A stretch of 12,531 nt of DNA from Ichthyophonus hoferi. Taxonomy: Eukaryota > Opisthokonta > Ichthyosporea > Ichthyophonida > Ichthyophonidae. Positions 1 to 8,024 of this stretch are shown here, piece after piece (the stretch's first letter is position 1; each line of letters starts with the position of its first letter). The notes below the pieces were generated by a model. The model ran no database searches, was not told where the DNA came from, and was given only the letters and a program-made list of their open reading frames with translations. The position numbers were made by a program, and so were the translations under genes. The stretch spans positions 30,400 through 42,930 of the forward strand of contig NAOQ01000063.1 in NCBI GenBank assembly GCA_002751075.1, written 5' to 3'.

Positions 1-24
1 ATATATATATATATATATATATAT
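1..24. repeat. (AT)n microsatellite
   Basis: The window opens with twelve uninterrupted AT dinucleotides. The true left end of the repeat may lie outside the window. It is a simple-sequence repeat with no function visible from sequence. Confidence 0.95.
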
Positions 25-1849
25 TGTCTATCACACTACGCAGATAAGTAAAGATACAATGTTTCAATTGTACTTAAGACTTGGGTTACCCAGACTTCTA
101 AAGCATTATAATTACCTAAATTTAATACCAAGAGCTCTGTACTGTTAAGGCTAGTTTAGCTTCATACATGCTGGACCGTTAATTATTATAAGTTTTAAAG
201 AATAAGTGCGTGGAGTATATATATCCCCTTAATCTAAAAACCAAGGTAGGACTATTAGGAGTAAAAAGTTGATACCTTAAATAAGCTTGTGTCTAGATAA
301 TTATAAAGTATAGTTCTAGGTTTGAGATCAAGGTCAATTGCATGACTGGGAACATCAACATTAGCTTTGACTTTAAGCTTGTGTCTATACATGATCTTAT
401 TGTGCCTCTTATTCTATTAAAATAATGGGTACTTTTCCATGTGACAGATACTCACATTCTGTTAATTTTCGGAATAAATGTTAAGTGTTCCAAGCAATGT
501 TGAATATTAACTAATTTTAATTATAAATAATTATTGCAGGGGCGGCAATATTGTAGGTAAAGTATCAAAATAGGTGATCACCGAATTGTAAGTTCATTAT
601 AGTTTTTATCGGGATCTGAACTTCATTTATTTTAATAAGATTAACATCCATCTAGCTAAACTTGTCACTGTCAATTGTGGCATTATTGTAGGAAGGACAT
701 AGTGAAGAAATAGATTGGTGATAGATTGAGTGACAAATAATTAACAAGTGTTAACCTACATCATAGAAACTTGTCTCTAGCAATGGCCCCACCACTACTA
801 GGTGTTAAAATAATATCTATTAGAATACAAGCCCACAGAGGATTGCTCGAACAGAGAGAAAATCATGTACTTCAGCAACTGCACAAGAATTCTCTTAAAA
901 ATCGCTTGATGCCTATGCTCATCGAGCGATCGTTACAGAATATATATGCAGGATATTACCTGAACAAGTCTCAAATGCTTTTCTTCTTTTAAAATAAAAA
1001 ATAGGTCCGGTAATATACCCATTATCGTACCTAAGCTAGGTTCCTTGCCTCAATACAGTTTAATACCTAACAGCTAGCTCTTAACTACTTACTACACGCA
1101 GAAAATGTATTGTAAGACCACATGAAATACCAATAACGTAGAAAGGCTCTTACCACAAAAAGCATTTATTATAAATAGCATACTTTGGAAATATAAAACT
1201 CCAACTGACGGGGTTACATACAACTCGAAAACTTCTGGTCGATATGTATTATTCAAGTATAGAAAGTACATGAAGATATTTTATAAAGTCTATACTGACA
1301 CCTCAAAGATAGTTAGTCACAAATAATATGCAGAGATATGATAAACATCTACAAATTATTCAAGCATAATAATTATATGGTGTCAATATCAAATCAGAAG
1401 CCCACTAACTGGTTTAGGAATCAAACAGATGAAAAAAATTTAAAATAAGAGAGATTTTTCAGAAAATTCTCAGGGGTTGCGTTTGACTGCTGGTCGAATG
1501 GAAACAAGATCATCTGGAAATTGAATATGGCAGTTATACCCGCGTGAGTAGATAATCTATAAATATATATAACTAGATAAAATGCTAGCACCAGTATTTA
1601 GAAAATAGCAGAGGATATGGAGAGAGTTAAAGTATGGTTCTTTTTTCATGTGTGATGTTGTTTTAAAAACAGGATTATAAACAAGATAGGGTATGTGAAA
1701 ATTTCGCATAGCAACTATTAGAACCGATTGGCATGTCCCATTAAAAGCCATGAATATGCATGCATGGTCGTATATATTTGTACTGTATAAATTCAAATAC
1801 ATTTCCGGGTTATGGTATACTAGGAAATATGTACATAGATAGGTATTAG
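25..1849. other. AT-rich region without a recognisable gene
   Basis: Reading both strands I see only short open frames interrupted by frequent stops, and no tRNA, rRNA or transposon signature. One 70-codon ATG-initiated frame (783-992) is listed separately. A 14-base word, TAAGCTTGTGTCTA, occurs twice in direct orientation (282-295 and 374-387), which could be chance in DNA of this composition. An unrecognised, strongly decayed mobile element cannot be excluded. Confidence 0.6.
783..992 (+). CDS. Short hypothetical ORF, unassigned
   Basis: An ATG at 783 opens a 69-codon frame ending at a TAA at 990-992. The frame is also open for four codons upstream, from a TTG at 771. The middle of the product is charged and rich in Gln, Leu, Arg, Asn and His (for example QQLHKNSLKNRL and LMPMLIERSLQN), and looks more protein-like than most frames in this AT-rich DNA. 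I recognise no family, signal peptide or membrane segment; the C-terminus is a short phenylalanine run. There is no neighbouring gene to give context. It could be a small gene, one exon of a spliced gene, a decayed transposon fragment or a chance frame, and chance is quite possible at this length. Confidence 0.15.
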   Translation: MAPPLLGVKIISIRIQAHRGLLEQRENHVLQQLHKNSLKNRLMPMLIERSLQNIYAGYYLNKSQMLFFF

Positions 1850-2760
1850 TCTTAATAAGTAAAGGAAATAAGAGAAAGTAAAAGAAATAATGATACAGAA
1901 GAGAATAGAATAGAGATTCAAAAAGAGATACGTATGTGGCATAAATACATGTGTGTACTAAGAAGGTCGATAGAGAGATAATAAAATAAAATGCAATAAA
2001 ATGCTAGTATCATAGAAGAACATTTCTAGCCCAAGAAAATCTCTCTATTATATATCTATATATAATAGGTGAAAAGGGAAAGAGATAGCATATATGTCTG
2101 TTTACTTAATGTTTTAAAATGGCTTATAATAGGAAAAACAAAGAAAAAATTGGTATATAAGAGGTATGAAATAGAAAGGTAGAACAAAAGAAGGTGCAAC
2201 TATGTTATGCATTGGCAATCTAACACTCACCTTTTAATATAGTTTGACTATTTAGGTGACCATATTATCTCTTGTTACTAAATCTCAACGGCTTCTTTTT
2301 CCTTCTTATCTACCTCTACCTCTACTATTTCTTTGGAATGCAAAACATACATCATGTAAGTTTATATAAAAAATTGGTTTTGGTTTTATGTGTCTACAAT
2401 ATATATAATAGTATACACTTTCAATGCTACACATATGCGAAATGCAGGATATGAAAATAAGCAGAAGACCAAGAACATAGAGATAGGCAATAGAAAATAA
2501 GAATGAATAAAAGCAATAAAAAGGTATATTTATGCTGATAAGATCTATAGATCTAAAGAAAAACAGAAAAGGATATCTCAATAAAGAAAAGATAGAAAAT
2601 ACAATAGAAGTTAAGAAAATAAAAGATGAAAAACAAAAGGTGAAGTGTACAAGTTTTAAGTTAAACAATTTTCAACAAAAAAATAAAGCATAAAATAGAA
2701 AGTAGTAGTGAGTAGTGCAAAAAATAAGATGTCTGTAGATATGTATCGCATTTTCTAAAA
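1850..2760. repeat. Purine-rich low-complexity tract
   Basis: The plus strand is dominated by A and G for most of this stretch, with many GAAA, AGAGA and AATAAAA words, so the two strands are very unequal in purines. The clearest blocks are about 1855-2010, 2075-2200 and 2455-2760. A pyrimidine-containing stretch at about 2200-2450 breaks it. The bias creates a 120-codon open frame on the minus strand (2306-2668) made almost entirely of Phe, Leu, Ile, Ser and Tyr, which I regard as a composition artefact. The tract lies just downstream of the CBM21 gene, so its right end may include that gene's 3' untranslated region. I saw no clear AATAAA in the minus-strand sense there. Confidence 0.6.
2045..2068. 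repeat. Short AT-rich inverted repeat
   Basis: Two perfect 10-base arms (CTATTATATA and TATATAATAG) flank a four-base loop, TCTA. The sequence could extrude as a small hairpin. Such palindromes are frequent in AT-rich DNA and no function is implied. Confidence 0.6.
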
Positions 2761-2771
2761 AAAGAAATATG

Positions 2772-3515
2772 TTATTCACCTTCAACTACTGGCTTGGGCT
2801 TTTGTACCAAAACACGGCCGGGGAAAAATCCAAAATTCCTTCCACAGTTATTATCCCAAAAGTCTGCAGCACCTACCAACTTATTTCTAGCCACAAACTC
2901 AAATACATTATTTTCATTCAATTCCACTTTGAAGGTGGTATACTTGGTTTCGGTACCAAAATAAGCTTCATCAACTGCCAAGTCCTTGGTAGTTTTCCAG
3001 AAGTCAAAAGTGTATCGGATGGCAACATCACCATCGGCTTTACTATTAGGTGTAGCAAGAACACCCATAGCTTTTTTCTGAAACGGCTCCCAAGTGTAAG
3101 CCCTGACACGAACGCTTTGCCATTTATCGTACACAAGTGAAGGGCGCTTAAGATTGTAACAATAACCATTTCCCATGTTGTCATCGACATATTCAGCGTG
3201 ACCAGTCCCTGTAAGCTGTACTTTAAACTCCATATTCACCTCACTTGGATTTTCATAAGCACTATCTTCGGTGGGAAGAAAGTAGGTGAATGTCCACTTT
3301 TCGAGGTCTGTATCTTCGATATTACTGTGCCACATGGCCTTTACATATTCAATGTGTTCCCAGCCATTCAACGTATAAATGATATGGACTGATTTCTCAA
3401 ATCCGATATTCTTTACAGTGAGCTCACCAGCCACTTTAACCCTTGTACCGCTTTCATAACTTCGGTCGGCCGCTAAAAGAAGATTACTTAGGTAAACATT
3501 TCTCATTTCTGCCAT
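2772..3515 (-). CDS. Tandem CBM21 (starch/glycogen-binding) domain protein
   Basis: The predicted product has 247 residues and contains two CBM21 carbohydrate-binding modules in tandem. Domain 1 spans about residues 5-120: it starts NVYLSNLLL, has the family core VAGELTVKNIGFEKSVHI (28-45) followed by YTLNGWEH, and closes with the YVDDNMGNGYCY block (109-120). Domain 2 spans about 134-230: VAIRYTFDFWKTTKDLA (164-180) and the classic closing block FWDNNCGRNFGF (219-230). CBM21 modules bind alpha-glucans such as starch or glycogen, and no catalytic domain is present. The frame is intact and ends with TAA at 2772-2774. I chose the ATG at 3513-3515; a second in-frame ATG lies three codons on. The frame stays open upstream to a TAG at 3561-3563 but has no earlier ATG, so an upstream spliced exon is possible. 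As called, there is no signal peptide and no clear RVxF PP1-docking motif. Family assignment is firm; secretion status and partner enzyme are unknown. Confidence 0.88.
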   Translation of the reverse strand: MAEMRNVYLSNLLLAADRSYESGTRVKVAGELTVKNIGFEKSVHIIYTLNGWEHIEYVKAMWHSNIEDTDLEKWTFTYFLPTEDSAYENPSEVNMEFKVQLTGTGHAEYVDDNMGNGYCYNLKRPSLVYDKWQSVRVRAYTWEPFQKKAMGVLATPNSKADGDVAIRYTFDFWKTTKDLAVDEAYFGTETKYTTFKVELNENNVFEFVARNKLVGAADFWDNNCGRNFGFFPGRVLVQKPKPVVEGE

Positions 3516-3760
3516 GTCTGCTAGGTCCGGATAATTGATAACAATCAATGTATGTAACAGCTAGTTTGGATTATATTTCTAAAACTGTATTAAGTCAAAC
3601 TCCGAAAAGCCAATGAGATTAATTGAATGTGGTTTTCTTCGAATTGGTCATATAGCATAAAAATTGCTTCCATTATCAGCCAATCATCAATACTTGCTTA
3701 TTTATTTGGCCATGATTACTGATACATGTAGAATCTAATTGGCAATCGTGGTCCACTGGA
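3516..3760 (-). promoter_or_regulatory. Presumed promoter of the CBM21 gene
   Basis: This is the upstream side of the minus-strand CBM21 gene. A minus-strand TATAA lies at 3571-3575, about 56-60 bp before the chosen ATG. Four CCAAT pentamers in either orientation fall within about 130 bp (3610-3614 and 3680-3684 on plus; 3643-3647 and 3738-3742 on minus), compatible with binding of a CCAAT-binding (HAP/NF-Y type) complex. The assignment rests on position and short motifs only; such words are common in AT-rich DNA. Confidence 0.35.
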
Positions 3761-4568
3761 TTGTTTTGCCTTAAATAGGATTCACTCACTCTTAAAATTT
3801 TAAATGATGACATAAAAAGCAGCCATTGTTCCATCAGGAAATTTAAAATCCGTTTGTTATTGTCATAGGCAAATAAAATAAGCACTGGCTATTACCATTA
3901 AAGTCTGTTCAATTGCCAAACAAATGCATAGTGTGATTATAGATTTGTAGATTTGTGGTCTCGTGGACAACTCCAGTGGGTGAAGTTGAAATAGCCAAGT
4001 GCTTCTATTAATATTAATATAAAAAACCAATTATATTGGCAAATTACAATGGTAGACCACAAACAACTATATAATTTTTAAAAGTCAAAGTACTGTAGAG
4101 ACAGGTACCCCTTGTACAAATATGATTGCCAAGTAGTTTAGTTTTTAGGAGCAGTTTACAGAATAGTTATAATCATATAAGTTGAATGGTTGAGTGCTAG
4201 TTGATAAGATAGCATTAATCTGAGAGTAATACTCAATTACATCGTTGGAAGACGTTAGCGAACTTTACTAGCGTGCATGCTTTATGTTATACTAACTATT
4301 AGAATGGTAAAGGCTAGCTCTTGCAATTAGGCAAAGCATAGGTGGTTTTTCCACGTTTGATTGAAACTTGATTTCTGATTTTAGTCTTTTTCACTCAACA
4401 ATTATCATTGGTTGTACCAAGTAGTCAAGTACAACTCTTTATAAACCAATCAGAGGTATAGATCAAATTCTGTTAAAACATGAATATTCAATTACTTTGG
4501 GTATTTCTTTATATGGATATAAATATTTAATATTATTAGCAACTATTATTACATCTTATTAGGAATGA
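3761..4568. other. AT-rich intergenic region without a gene
   Basis: No frame of note is visible on either strand. A perfect 10-base inverted repeat (TTTGTGGTCT at 3952-3961 and its complement at 4054-4063) encloses about 90 bp and may be a remnant of a small inverted-repeat element. At 4091-4105 the sequence TACTGTAGAGACAGG resembles the terminus of the fold-back element at 4571, but the match does not continue inward. Confidence 0.5.
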
Positions 4569-4570
4569 TA

Positions 4571-4792
4571 AGTAGAGAGACAGGAGCGCTCCTGTGACCT
4601 ATATTCGTTTAGAAGGAGAGGAAATACTGAATTAAGGGACATTTTAGCGTGTCTCTTTACATACATAGAGTAAAAATATGCTAAGACATATTTTTATTAT
4701 TAAACAAGTCAGCAGATCTTGTCTTAAGCAGATGCTTAAGTAATGAGTTATCTTATCTGGACACCCAAAACCTATGATTTGAAATGGCTTAT
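4571..4792 (+). repeat. Left arm of fold-back element A
   Basis: This arm pairs with 4900-5111 in inverted orientation. It is also the arm matched by the diverged copy at 8025-8165. Its outer end carries AGTAGAG next to TA; its inner end is AAATGGCTTAT. Confidence 0.85.
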
Positions 4793-4899
4793 AATATAGT
4801 CGCAGAACCTCTGCCATTGGCTGATTCAATTTTGATCGACTATCTTGAATTTTTAACACCAATAGATTGCACTGACTATTTTTCCATATTATCTATGTA

Positions 4900-5111
4900 A
4901 TAAGCCATTTCAGATCATACGTGTCGGGGTCCAGATAACACATTGCTTAGGCATTCTGTCTAAGGCAAGTCTTGCCGGCTTGTTTAATAATAAAAATATG
5001 TCTTAGCATATCTGTATTTTGTGTATGCAAAGGGACTCGTTAAAAAGTCCATTTATTCGGTATTCTCTCTCCTAAACGAATACAGGGCACAGGCACGCTT
5101 GTGTCTCTACT
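4900..5111 (-). repeat. Right arm of fold-back element A
   Basis: This arm is the inverted partner of 4571-4792. It starts with ATAAGCCATTT at the inner end and finishes CTCTACT next to TA. It is slightly shorter than the left arm through small indels. Confidence 0.85.
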
Positions 5112-5523
5112 TATTACTCTTAACAAATTCTAACCAATTACATTAGAGTTGAATATTTCCAAATGGAATTAGATTCAATTCATGCTGATAAAAATGATTT
5201 AAGCCATCAGCAAAATCAATGGGATCTGGTTCGGTAGTCTCCTATTAGGGGCTATATAACATCAATACTCTATATTTAGTCAAATTGCTTGTGTATATAA
5301 ATAACAGAAATTAGTCAAAGTTTGGGTCTTGTGTAATCATTAATCCATGTATCATTCTATTTCATTCATTGACAACCAACCTATTAACTGTTGCTTGAAA
5401 GAGTTAAGTTACATAGGTAAATTGCAAGAGTAAAATGCACCCAGCTCCTTACCTGTTTGCAGGTAAAACTAGTGTAATGATTTTATGAATTCCATCTTAT
5501 TCCATAGTGTGAAACTGATCTTC
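5112..5523. other. Spacer between the two fold-back elements
   Basis: About 410 bp separate the two fold-back elements. I see no ORF, RNA gene or repeat here that I can support. Confidence 0.5.
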
Positions 5524-5525
5524 TA

Positions 5526-6029
5526 TTTCAGAATGGTTTGATGGCATTGGTTACGACCAGAATTTCTGATCAAAAATTACAATCACAAACAAGTATAATG
5601 AGTGTCAAGAGCAATTAGAATAATAGTGTTGAAACCGAAGCGTTCAATACTTGTTTGGTTACAGCTTATTCCTACATGTTAGAAAAACATGGTTTAGAAA
5701 TAATTTTTTAATAAACAGTTTGCAAGTACTTACATTTAGGGCTAATGAACCGTTCAAATAAAGAAACCCTGGTATAGCCTTATCGAGATAGGATCAGATA
5801 TCCCTAATGGGTCTCTGTGATCGGTCTTTTTAAAAATTAGATTGGCCAACTAGAATATTTATGACTGGTCCTATTTAAGCTACATTGGTGTTAACCAAAA
5901 GTTGGCACTGGCGGTAAAACAAATGTATAAAGGAACAGTTCTAGACAGAGCCAGTTGGGGGGTGGGGAATCAATAACCCAAATCTATCGGCAGGCCCCGA
6001 TTAGAGAGGTAAACCAACCATCTTTCTGT
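5526..6029 (+). repeat. Left arm of fold-back element B
   Basis: This is a continuous arm of 504 bases, in inverted orientation to 6073-6259 plus 6897-7230. It contains a G-rich run (5957-5967) whose C-rich partner lies in the right arm at about 6137-6160. Its inner 19 bases form the perfect stem described separately. Confidence 0.85.
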
Positions 6030-6091
6030 ACGAGACTTTTAGCTGCTTAGAACTAGACCAGGAGAGAGAAAGACAGAAAGATGGTTGGTTT
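6011..6091. repeat. Perfect 19-bp stem at the centre of element B
   Basis: The bases at 6011-6029 (AAACCAACCATCTTTCTGT) are perfectly complementary to 6073-6091 and enclose a 43-base loop. The loop ends in a purine run (about 6058-6072). This innermost stem is better conserved than the rest of the arms. A transcript through it would form a hairpin. Confidence 0.85.
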
Positions 6092-6259
6092 ATATTTCTA
6101 ATCGGGCGCCTGCCGATAGATTTAGCTTATTGATTTCCCCAGCCCCCAGCCTACCCCACTGGCTCTGTCTATAACTGTTTCTTTTATACATTTTTTTCAA
6201 TGCCAGTGTTAACTTTTGGCTAACACTAATGTAGCTTATATAGGGCCATGTGTAAGGAC
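6073..6259 (-). repeat. Right arm of fold-back element B, inner part
   Basis: These bases pair with 5866-6029 on the left and include about 13 bases that the left arm lacks. The block ends with GTGTAAGGAC (6250-6259), the 10-base word that reappears where the outer part of the arm resumes. Confidence 0.8.
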
Positions 6260-6886
6260 TAATATGAATTCGCTAAAATCAGATCATATTACCAAAAAAG
6301 GTGAATATCACTGATCGATTAATGATATTGGAGCACTGTCAGAATCGGGAGACTCGCATTTCTGAAATACGATACTAGAGGTGTATTTATTGTATAAAAT
6401 TAGAGGAAGTATAGAGTTAAAGATCATGAAAGACGCCAACATTTTTTTAAAAAAATATATAGACTCAGATTGGTGCAATTTATAACAAAAACGAGTAAAG
6501 GTACAATATATCCATATTAAATAACTTAATTGGATCAATTTAATTTAGAACTAGCTATATAAAGTCGCCAGATTAGATAGTTTTGTTTGGCTTTGATAAC
6601 AAGCCTCTTTACTAAATATTGCACTTGTTTATACTAAAATTTGCAATAATCTATGGATAAGGATATAATTGTTCTACACCATTTATGCATTGGCCTGTTT
6701 CAAAAGTATCTATCACCTGTAAGGTATCATATTAATATACTAAGAACGAAGGCATTTTAATAACTTATTGATTTGATTAGTTGATAAGAATAATATCAAA
6801 GACTGAAGACCAATATGGTGTTGTCACGTAGTGCACGTGTTAAAGTAGAATGCATTTTAATTTATTATTGGTCGTAACTAATTGAC
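6260..6886. mobile_element. Insertion inside the right arm of fold-back element B, class unknown
   Basis: This 627-bp block has no counterpart in the left arm of element B and interrupts the right arm. It is bounded by a perfect 10-bp direct repeat, GTGTAAGGAC (6250-6259 and 6887-6896), which looks like a target-site duplication. Ten bases would suit a Mutator-like (MULE) element or a retroposon. However, I see no convincing terminal inverted repeats, no poly-A or poly-T end and no TG...CA ends, so the class stays open. No credible coding frame is present; one 76-codon minus-strand frame (6308-6538) is low-complexity. A TATATAAA-like word lies near 6557-6563 and a CACGTG near 6834-6839, neither with demonstrated meaning. 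Confidence 0.6.
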
Positions 6887-6896
6887 GTGTAAGGAC

Positions 6897-7230
6897 CAGT
6901 CATAAATATTCTAGTTGGCCAATACAATTCTTGAAAAGATCACAGAGACCCACTAGGGATATCTAATCCTATCTCAATAAGGCTATACTGATGTCTCCTT
7001 ATCTGAATGGCTCATTAGTAACTGCTTGAAAGTGAGCATTGGCAAATTAATTTTAGACCACGTTCTTTTAACATGAAGGAATTAACTGTAACAAAACAAA
7101 CATTGAATGCTTTGGCTCCAACACTATTATTTTAATTGCTCTTGACACTCTGAAATTGTAGTAACTTTTTAAATCGCTTGTGATTATGACTTTCAATCTG
7201 AAATTTTGGTCGTAGCAGAACTATCTGAAA
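6897..7230 (-). repeat. Right arm of fold-back element B, outer part
   Basis: These bases pair with the outer part of the left arm (5526-5871), including GACCAGTCATAAATATTCTA, AGGGATATC and TTGCTCTTGACACT. The repeated word GTGTAAGGAC sits immediately before it at 6887-6896. Confidence 0.8.
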
Positions 7231-7232
7231 TA

Positions 7233-8024
7233 AAACCCATGATATTGTAATAATAATATCTCACCCCATGGTAGGGAACAGAGAGACTCTCCCTTGCTCT
7301 ATTTAGCTATGGGATTTAAAGACAGTATTGCTATTAATCTCAGCTGATACCCAGTCAGTGGGCTGATCCTCACCTAATGAAACAGTTATACTCCTTGTTA
7401 GCTAATCTAGTCAAAAAAGAGTAGTTCACATGCAAATCATTGCTTATGGTATGTGGATAATTGCATGATATCACTGTGTCATGTAGTACAAACAAGTTGT
7501 TTGACCTGGCATTGTTTTCATTTTCATCGTCTGTAGAACAATTTGATACTCTCAAACTGTGTAAACTGGTTTCCTGATGATTTCAGAAACAAGATGTAAT
7601 GTAAGCATCTCTAATATACATCCCTACAATGCTCACGAGTAGAGGATGGTATTTGAGACTCTAATATGCTTTCAGAAAAATTGGAAATTATTGTGATTTG
7701 AAAGTGGTTTACGCCAATTAGCTGCTAGATTGTAGTTGAAGGCCAATTCTTCATTTGAAGTCGGAATTTGTTCTGTCACTGGGTCTTGTACTTTATGGTT
7801 TATTTCAGAATAAAAGCTTGATTCAAATGAATGTATCCTTTTATTGATGCTTGTTCCCTCTGTGATCTCTCAATCATAATTCATTGGATGGATTTAAATT
7901 ATTTAGAGTAAATTTTTTAAAAGCTCTGATTAGGTGCTACCTGATAAGTTGGTTTATGTGTACTTCCTGGTTGTTTTCTAATCATGTTCATGTTTAGAAC
8001 CATAAAGAATTGATGGGAATAATA
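7233..8024. other. AT-rich region without a recognisable gene
   Basis: The stretch is closed by stops in all frames apart from a 61-codon minus-strand frame at 7370-7555 that lacks family features. I recognise no repeat or RNA gene. Confidence 0.5.

Larger units (their letters stand above)
4571..5111. mobile_element. Fold-back (long-TIR) element, family A
   Basis: The left arm (4571-4792) is the diverged reverse complement of the right arm (about 4900-5111), leaving a loop of about 107 bp. The termini read AGTAGAG inward from both sides and are flanked by TA (4569-4570 and 5112-5113), as expected if a TA target was duplicated, the habit of Tc1/mariner elements and their MITEs. Shared blocks are easy to see: ATATTCGTTTAG on the left versus GTATTCGTTTAG on the inverted right, an 18-base TATGCTAAGACATATTTT core, TTATTATTAAACAAG, and GAAATGGCTTAT at the inner arm ends. 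Arms match at roughly three quarters of positions by eye, so it is not young. The left arm also contains the smaller palindrome CAGGAGCGCTCCTG (4580-4593) and a short TATCT duplication. There is no coding capacity, so it is non-autonomous. Class assignment to Tc1/mariner is inferred from the TA flanks only. Confidence 0.85.
5526..7230. mobile_element. Fold-back element B, about 1.07 kb, split by an insertion
   Basis: The left arm (5526-6029) matches, in inverted orientation, two blocks on the right: 6073-6259 and 6897-7230. The two right blocks sum to about 521 bases against 504 on the left. A block of about 13 bases present on the right, between GGTCC-like and GGCCC-like words, is missing from the left at 5871-5872, which explains most of the difference. 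The outer ends read TTTCAGA inward and are flanked by TA (5524-5525 and 7231-7232), again a Tc1/mariner-like TA target. The loop is only 43 bases (6030-6072). The shared sequences include TTGGCCAACTAGAATATTTA, CTATCGGCAGG, GCCAGTTGGGG/CCCCACTGGC and AACCAACCATCTTTCTGT. No protein is encoded, so it would be mobilised in trans. It shows no resemblance to element A beyond structure and TA flanks. Confidence 0.85.

Noticed and set aside
282-387. 14-base direct repeat TAAGCTTGTGTCTA about 90 bp apart
   Set aside because: Neither copy borders a recognisable element, and a match of this length can arise by chance in AT-rich DNA.
1410-1426. A minus-strand TGTTTGATTCC resembling a tRNA B box (possible tRNA or SINE)
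   Set aside because: No matching A box at the right distance, and no cloverleaf could be drawn around it.
2306-2668. 120-codon minus-strand frame rich in Phe, Leu, Ile, Ser and Tyr that could look like a membrane protein
   Set aside because: It is the pyrimidine-rich complement of a purine-rich low-complexity tract; the composition explains both its openness and its hydrophobicity.
2769-3140. 123-codon plus-strand frame, and a 90-codon minus-strand frame at 2918-3190
   Set aside because: Both lie inside the CBM21 gene in other frames; the CBM21 frame carries the conserved motifs and these do not.
3198-3392. 64-codon plus-strand frame
   Set aside because: Antisense shadow of the CBM21 gene.
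4091-4105. TACTGTAGAGACAGG resembling the terminus of fold-back family A
   Set aside because: Similarity stops after about 12 bases and no partner terminus was found.
7370-7555. 61-codon minus-strand frame
   Set aside because: No recognisable domain and a length compatible with chance.
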